In this document: positions 5,681 to 8,670 of the stretch, in pieces
Layout of the letters: each line of letters starts with the position of its first letter
How positions within the stretch are numbered: the stretch's first letter is position 1
DNA from: Betaproteobacteria bacterium
GTDB taxonomy: Bacteria > Pseudomonadota > Gammaproteobacteria > Burkholderiales > Burkholderiaceae_C
Assembly: GCA_009923895.1 (NCBI GenBank)
Contig: RFSP01000070.1
Span: 1 to 8,670, forward strand
Direction: 5' to 3'
Length of the DNA stretch: 8,670 bases
Notes under the pieces: model-generated
Database searches by the model: none
Told to the model about the DNA's origin: nothing
Seen by the model: the letters and a program-made list of their open reading frames with translations, nothing else
Made by a program: the position numbers and the translations under genes

Positions 5681-6950
5681 GATAGAGACCGCGGTCGGCT
5701 CGCGCACTGAGGATGCGCTCACAAGCCACGGCGAAGGTCGCGGTGCGCAGCGAGATGCGGTGCCGGTCTGCCGTGTCCCAAATGTGACTCAAGGCATGCA
5801 CCATGATCTTGTCCAGACGTTGATTGATTTCGTCTTCGGTCCAGAAAAACGAGCTGAAATCCTGCACCCACTCGAAGTAGCTCACCGTCACACCCCCGGC
5901 ATTGCAGATGACGTCGGGCACCACCAAGATGTTGCGGTCTTTGAGCACATCGTCGCCGCTGGGCAGGGTGGGGCCGTTGGCACCCTCCAGCACCAGTCGG
6001 GCTTTGATGCGTTGGGCCCGCGAGGGTGTGAGTTGGCCTTCCAGGGCTGCGGGGATGAGGATGTCGCACGCAACGTCCCAAAAACTCTCCGGGTCCAGCG
6101 CCTCGGCTTCTTTGAAACCACCCACCCCGCCTGTGGCACGCACGTGGGCCAGCAGTGCGCTCAGGTCCAGGCCCGAGGCCCGCGCAATGGTGCCGGTGTG
6201 ATCTTGGACAGCGACGATGTGTGCGCCCGCCTGGGCAAAAAGCTCGGCGGCGGCTGACCCCACATTGCCCAGCCCCTGAACGGCCACCCGGGCGCCGGGC
6301 ACCGCCAGGCCGATGCGCTTGGCGGCCTCACACCCGGTGACGAAGACCCCTCGACCCGTGGCTTTGACGCGGCCCAAAGAGCCGCCCAAATGAACGGGTT
6401 TGCCCGTGACCACGCCGGTGGCGGTGGCCCCCACGTTCATGGAGTAGGTGTCCATCATCCAGGCCATGATCTGCGAATTGGTGTTGACATCGGGGGCCGG
6501 GATGTCTTGGTGCGGGCCGATGATGATGCCAATTTCGCTGGTGTAGCGCCGGGTCAGCTTTTCCAGCTCCTTGAGCGACAACTGCCGTGGATCCACACGG
6601 ATCCCTCCTTTGGCGCCCCCGTAGGGCAGGTTGACGGCGGCGTTTTTGATGCTCATCCAGGCCGACAAGGCCATCACCTCCTCCAGCGTGACGTCGGGGT
6701 GGTAGCGCACGCCGCCCTTCCCCGGGCCGCGTGTCAATGAATGCTGGACGCGAAAACCTTCGAAATGTCGGATGCTGCCGTCGTCCATCTCGATGGGAAT
6801 GTCCACAATGAGCGAGCGCTTGGGCCGCTTGAGGGTCTCGGCCCAGCGACCCAAGGCTCCCAGGTAGGGAATGACGCGGTCCACCTGCGCGATGTAGGTG
6901 CCCCAGGGGCTGTCGGGGGTGACGTGAACGTAGGACAAGCTCGCGACCAT
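5676..6950 (-). CDS. gdhA: Glutamate dehydrogenase (Glu/Leu/Phe/Val family, about 424 residues)
   Basis: This enzyme interconverts glutamate with 2-oxoglutarate and ammonium using NAD(P), normally as a cytosolic hexamer. From the chosen start, the dimerisation/substrate domain shows GPGKGGVRYHP (Lys78), Lys102 in MSIKNAAVNLPYGGAKGG, catalytic Lys114, and Asp154 in DIPAPDVNT. The Rossmann domain has GLGNVG (226-231), with an Asp (residue 250) after the second strand that hints at NAD preference. VPDVICNAGGVTVSYFEW is also typical. The reading frame stays open upstream to an ATG at 7052, but the ATG at 6950 is preferred: AGGAG sits 10 nt upstream, the usual MVASLSYV-like beginning follows, and the upstream extension looks like noncoding sequence. 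It could feed carbon from PutA-derived glutamate into the TCA cycle. It is divergent from proC. A leucine or phenylalanine dehydrogenase is unlikely at this length and motif pattern. Confidence 0.93.
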   Translation of the reverse strand: MVASLSYVHVTPDSPWGTYIAQVDRVIPYLGALGRWAETLKRPKRSLIVDIPIEMDDGSIRHFEGFRVQHSLTRGPGKGGVRYHPDVTLEEVMALSAWMSIKNAAVNLPYGGAKGGIRVDPRQLSLKELEKLTRRYTSEIGIIIGPHQDIPAPDVNTNSQIMAWMMDTYSMNVGATATGVVTGKPVHLGGSLGRVKATGRGVFVTGCEAAKRIGLAVPGARVAVQGLGNVGSAAAELFAQAGAHIVAVQDHTGTIARASGLDLSALLAHVRATGGVGGFKEAEALDPESFWDVACDILIPAALEGQLTPSRAQRIKARLVLEGANGPTLPSGDDVLKDRNILVVPDVICNAGGVTVSYFEWVQDFSSFFWTEDEINQRLDKIMVHALSHIWDTADRHRISLRTATFAVACERILSARADRGLYP

Positions 6951-6960
6951 GACGGTGGTT

Positions 6961-6965
6961 CTCCT
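6961..6965 (-). promoter_or_regulatory. Ribosome binding site that sets the gdhA start
   Basis: AGGAG on the minus strand lies 10 nt upstream of the ATG at 6950-6948. It favours this ATG over the in-frame one at 7052, which would add 34 residues with no family resemblance. Confidence 0.7.
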
Positions 6966-7032
6966 GTGCTGTCGGAAATGGCCCCGCACTCTAGGCCCGC
7001 TCGAGCTCACTTTCGAGGGAATGGGCAGGGTT

Positions 7033-7050
7033 ATGCATGAAATGCATGAC
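7033..7050. repeat. Tandem ATGCATGA repeat upstream of proC
   Basis: Two 9-base units, ATGCATGAA and ATGCATGAC, follow each other directly; each contains the palindrome ATGCAT. They overlap the -35-like hexamer of proC. They may be an operator or a chance duplication. Confidence 0.5.
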
Positions 7051-7082
7051 ACTCATTCGGCGCTTTATAAGAAACTTCGCAC

Positions 7083-7895
7083 ATGACACCCTTGCCCAAG
7101 ATCGCTTTTATCGGGGGCGGCAACATGGCCGCGGCCATTCTGGGGGGGCTGCGCCGCCAAGGCGTGCCCGCCGCTCAATTCATCGTCGTGGAGCCTCTGG
7201 CGAGCCAACGGGAGAAGCTGGCCGCCGAGCTGGGCGTGATGGCCTTGCCTCAGGCCGACGAGTCTTTGAGGCAAGCCGCTGTGGTGGTGTGGGCCGTCAA
7301 GCCGCAGTTGTTTGTCGAGGCTGCGGCGCCTTGTGCGCCGCACGTGGGCTCGGCGCTGCAGTTGAGCATCATGGCCGGCATCCGCAGCGATGCCTTGGTG
7401 GCGGCCACCGGGTCACACCAGGTGGTGCGAGCCATGCCCAACACCCCGGCCTTGGTGGGGCGTGGCGTGGCGGGATTGTTTGCGCGTGAGGCGGTGAGTG
7501 ACACCCAACGCGCCCAGGTGGAGACGGTCCTCGCTCCCACCGGACGTTGCTTGTGGGTGGCGCGCGAGTCAGATCTGGACGCCGTGACGGCCTTGTCAGG
7601 GTCGGGGCCGGCCTATGTGTTTTTCTTCATCGAGGCGATGATCCAAGCCGGTGTAGAGATGGGCCTGCCGGCCGCCCAAGCCCGAGAGTTGGCGCAAGAG
7701 ACCTTTGCCGGCGCCGCGGCCTTGGCCAGCCAGTCTCCAGAGACGCCTGAGACGTTGCGCCAACGCGTGACCTCCAAGGGAGGGACCACCCACGCCGCGA
7801 TCACCTCCATGGAGGCCAGCGGCGTGAAGGAGGCCTTTGTGCGTGCATTGCACGCCGCCCGACGCAGAGCGCAGGAGCTGGGCAGCGCCTCTTAG
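7083..7895 (+). CDS. proC: Pyrroline-5-carboxylate reductase
   Basis: ProC makes proline by NAD(P)H-dependent reduction of P5C, the last step of proline synthesis in the cytosol. The 270 residues match the usual family length. The N-terminal Rossmann domain begins KIAFIGGGNMAAAILGG (dinucleotide loop from Gly11) and includes VVWAVKPQ. The AMPNTPALVG motif is at 117-126. The C-terminal all-helical dimerisation domain has SGSGPAY (172-178) and the signature VTSKGGTTHAAI (229-240). The start at 7083 is the first possible one, since an in-frame TAA lies at 7068-7070. No clear Shine-Dalgarno precedes it, and a -10-like box lies only about 12 nt upstream, so the leader may be very short. It is divergent from gdhA, and its stop codon overlaps that of cysK by two bases. 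Opposed in reaction to PutA, it probably needs separate control. Confidence 0.96.
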   Translation: MTPLPKIAFIGGGNMAAAILGGLRRQGVPAAQFIVVEPLASQREKLAAELGVMALPQADESLRQAAVVVWAVKPQLFVEAAAPCAPHVGSALQLSIMAGIRSDALVAATGSHQVVRAMPNTPALVGRGVAGLFAREAVSDTQRAQVETVLAPTGRCLWVARESDLDAVTALSGSGPAYVFFFIEAMIQAGVEMGLPAAQARELAQETFAGAAALASQSPETPETLRQRVTSKGGTTHAAITSMEASGVKEAFVRALHAARRRAQELGSAS

Positions 7896-8670
7896 GCCAT
7901 GGCGTGGGCGGGCAAGCCGCTGGCGTCAAAGAGGCCTTCAAACAACACAGAGCTGAGGTAGCGTTCGCCGGAATCGGGCAGCACCACCACAATGGTCTTG
8001 CCTTTGTTCTCAGGTTTGTGCGCCCACCGCACGGCCGCCGCCGTGGCCGCTCCGCAAGATATTCCTGCCAAGATGCCTTCTTCGCGTGCGAGCCGCTGGG
8101 CGAACTCCACGGCCTCTTCATTGCTCACGGGCTCGATGGCGTCCACCAGGGACAGATCGAGCACGTCAGGCACAAAGCCGGCACCGATGCCTTGAATCTT
8201 GTGGGGGCCGGGCTTGAGCTCCTCGCCTCGACGGGCTTGGGTCAGCACAGGGCTGGCACTGGGCTCCACGGCCACGGTGACGAGGGCCTTTCCACGGGTC
8301 TTCTTGAGGTAGCGCGACACGCCCGTGATGGTGCCGCCTGTGCCCACGCCACTGACGAAAATGTCGATGTTGCCACCCGTGTCTTCCCAGATTTCCGGCC
8401 CCGTGGTGGCCTCGTGAATGGCCGGGTTGGCCGGGTTCTTGAACTGTTGCAGCAAGACGTATTTGGCATCGCTGGCCGCAATTTCTTCGGCTTTGGCAAT
8501 GGCGCCCTTCATGCCTTTGGCGCCTTCGGTCAGGACCAGTTTGGCACCGTAAGCCACGAGCAGTTTGCGCCGCTCGATGCTCATGGTCTCGGGCATGGTC
8601 AAGGTGATGGGGATGCCGCGCGCGGCCGCCACGAAGGCCAACGCAATGCCCGTATTGCCGCTGGTGGGCT
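7892..8670 (-). CDS. cysK: Cysteine synthase A, O-acetylserine sulfhydrylase (N-terminus cut by window edge)
   Basis: CysK replaces the acetyl group of O-acetylserine with sulfide to give cysteine, using PLP in the cytosol. About 258 residues are visible of a usual 305-320; the PLP-binding lysine and the start codon lie beyond the right edge. The visible part opens with PTSGNTGIALAF, the substrate-binding loop, then TMPETMSIERRKLL, LTEGAKGMKGAI, the PLP-phosphate loop SGVGTGGTITG, KIQGIGAGFVPDVLD, GISCGAATAA and LPDSGERYLSS. The ETMSIERR and IQGIGAGFVPD segments favour CysK over CysM or cystathionine beta-synthase. The reading frame is open to the edge without a stop. Its TAA overlaps the proC TAG in convergent orientation. 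No link with the proline genes is apparent beyond position. Confidence 0.93.
   Translation of the reverse strand, partial: PTSGNTGIALAFVAAARGIPITLTMPETMSIERRKLLVAYGAKLVLTEGAKGMKGAIAKAEEIAASDAKYVLLQQFKNPANPAIHEATTGPEIWEDTGGNIDIFVSGVGTGGTITGVSRYLKKTRGKALVTVAVEPSASPVLTQARRGEELKPGPHKIQGIGAGFVPDVLDLSLVDAIEPVSNEEAVEFAQRLAREEGILAGISCGAATAAAVRWAHKPENKGKTIVVVLPDSGERYLSSVLFEGLFDASGLPAHAMA

Larger units (their letters stand above)
6951..7082. promoter_or_regulatory. Divergent control region between gdhA and proC
   Basis: This 132-bp gap must serve both genes. On the proC side it holds TATAAG at 7066-7071, a 5/6 match to a -10 box, and ATGACA at 7046-7051, a 5/6 match to a -35 box; the 14-bp spacing is shorter than usual. 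It also holds two tandem ATGCATGA copies (7033-7040 and 7042-7049) and a CTCGA/TCGAG inverted repeat (7000-7004 and 7013-7017, spacer 8). No promoter could be fixed for gdhA. Operator roles are inferred from position only. Confidence 0.5.

Noticed and set aside
6951..7052. A 34-residue N-terminal extension of GdhA from an ATG at 7052
   Set aside because: The extension has no family resemblance and runs through the divergent control region, while the ATG at 6950 has an AGGAG 10 nt upstream.
7896..7925. Terminator downstream of proC around the GCCATGGC palindrome
   Set aside because: The palindrome is only 8 bp with no loop or T-tract, and it lies inside the end of cysK.

Overview
This GC-rich window looks like ordinary chromosome from a beta-proteobacterium, probably Burkholderiales and perhaps the Comamonadaceae. 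The basis is an orphan Bug/TctC-type binding protein (a family greatly expanded in that order), an Lrp-type regulator divergent from a short PutA, and dense gene packing. The taxonomy is inferred from protein resemblance and gene content; no rRNA or other marker gene is present.

Layout, left to right: (1) an Lrp/AsnC regulator on the minus strand, cut by the left edge; (2) a 105-bp, very AT-rich divergent control region; (3) putA on the plus strand, a bifunctional proline dehydrogenase/P5C dehydrogenase that overlaps tail to tail with (4) cnoX, a thioredoxin-TPR protein on the minus strand; (5) an exported Bug-family solute-binding protein, minus strand; (6) a Glu/Leu/Phe/Val-type glutamate dehydrogenase, minus strand; (7) a 132-bp divergent control region; (8) proC (P5C reductase), plus strand, overlapping tail to tail with (9) cysK (cysteine synthase A), minus strand, cut by the right edge.

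Four genes surround one metabolic node. PutA oxidises proline through P5C to glutamate, GdhA interconverts glutamate with 2-oxoglutarate and ammonium, ProC reduces P5C back to proline, and the Lrp-like protein is the likely proline-responsive activator of putA. PutA carries no ribbon-helix-helix DNA-binding domain, so it cannot repress its own gene as the E. coli enzyme does; the adjacent Lrp-type gene fits as its replacement. CnoX (protein quality control), the Bug protein (solute capture) and CysK (cysteine synthesis) have no evident functional tie to the proline genes.

I found no mobile element, CRISPR array, RNA gene or defence system, and nothing that amounts to an undescribed system. 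The points worth a second look are small: operator-like repeats before putA, an ESx repeat with an apparently shortened ALDH entry segment inside PutA, an 11-bp triple repeat that contains the gdhA stop codon, a possibly near-leaderless proC, and two convergent gene pairs whose stop codons overlap.
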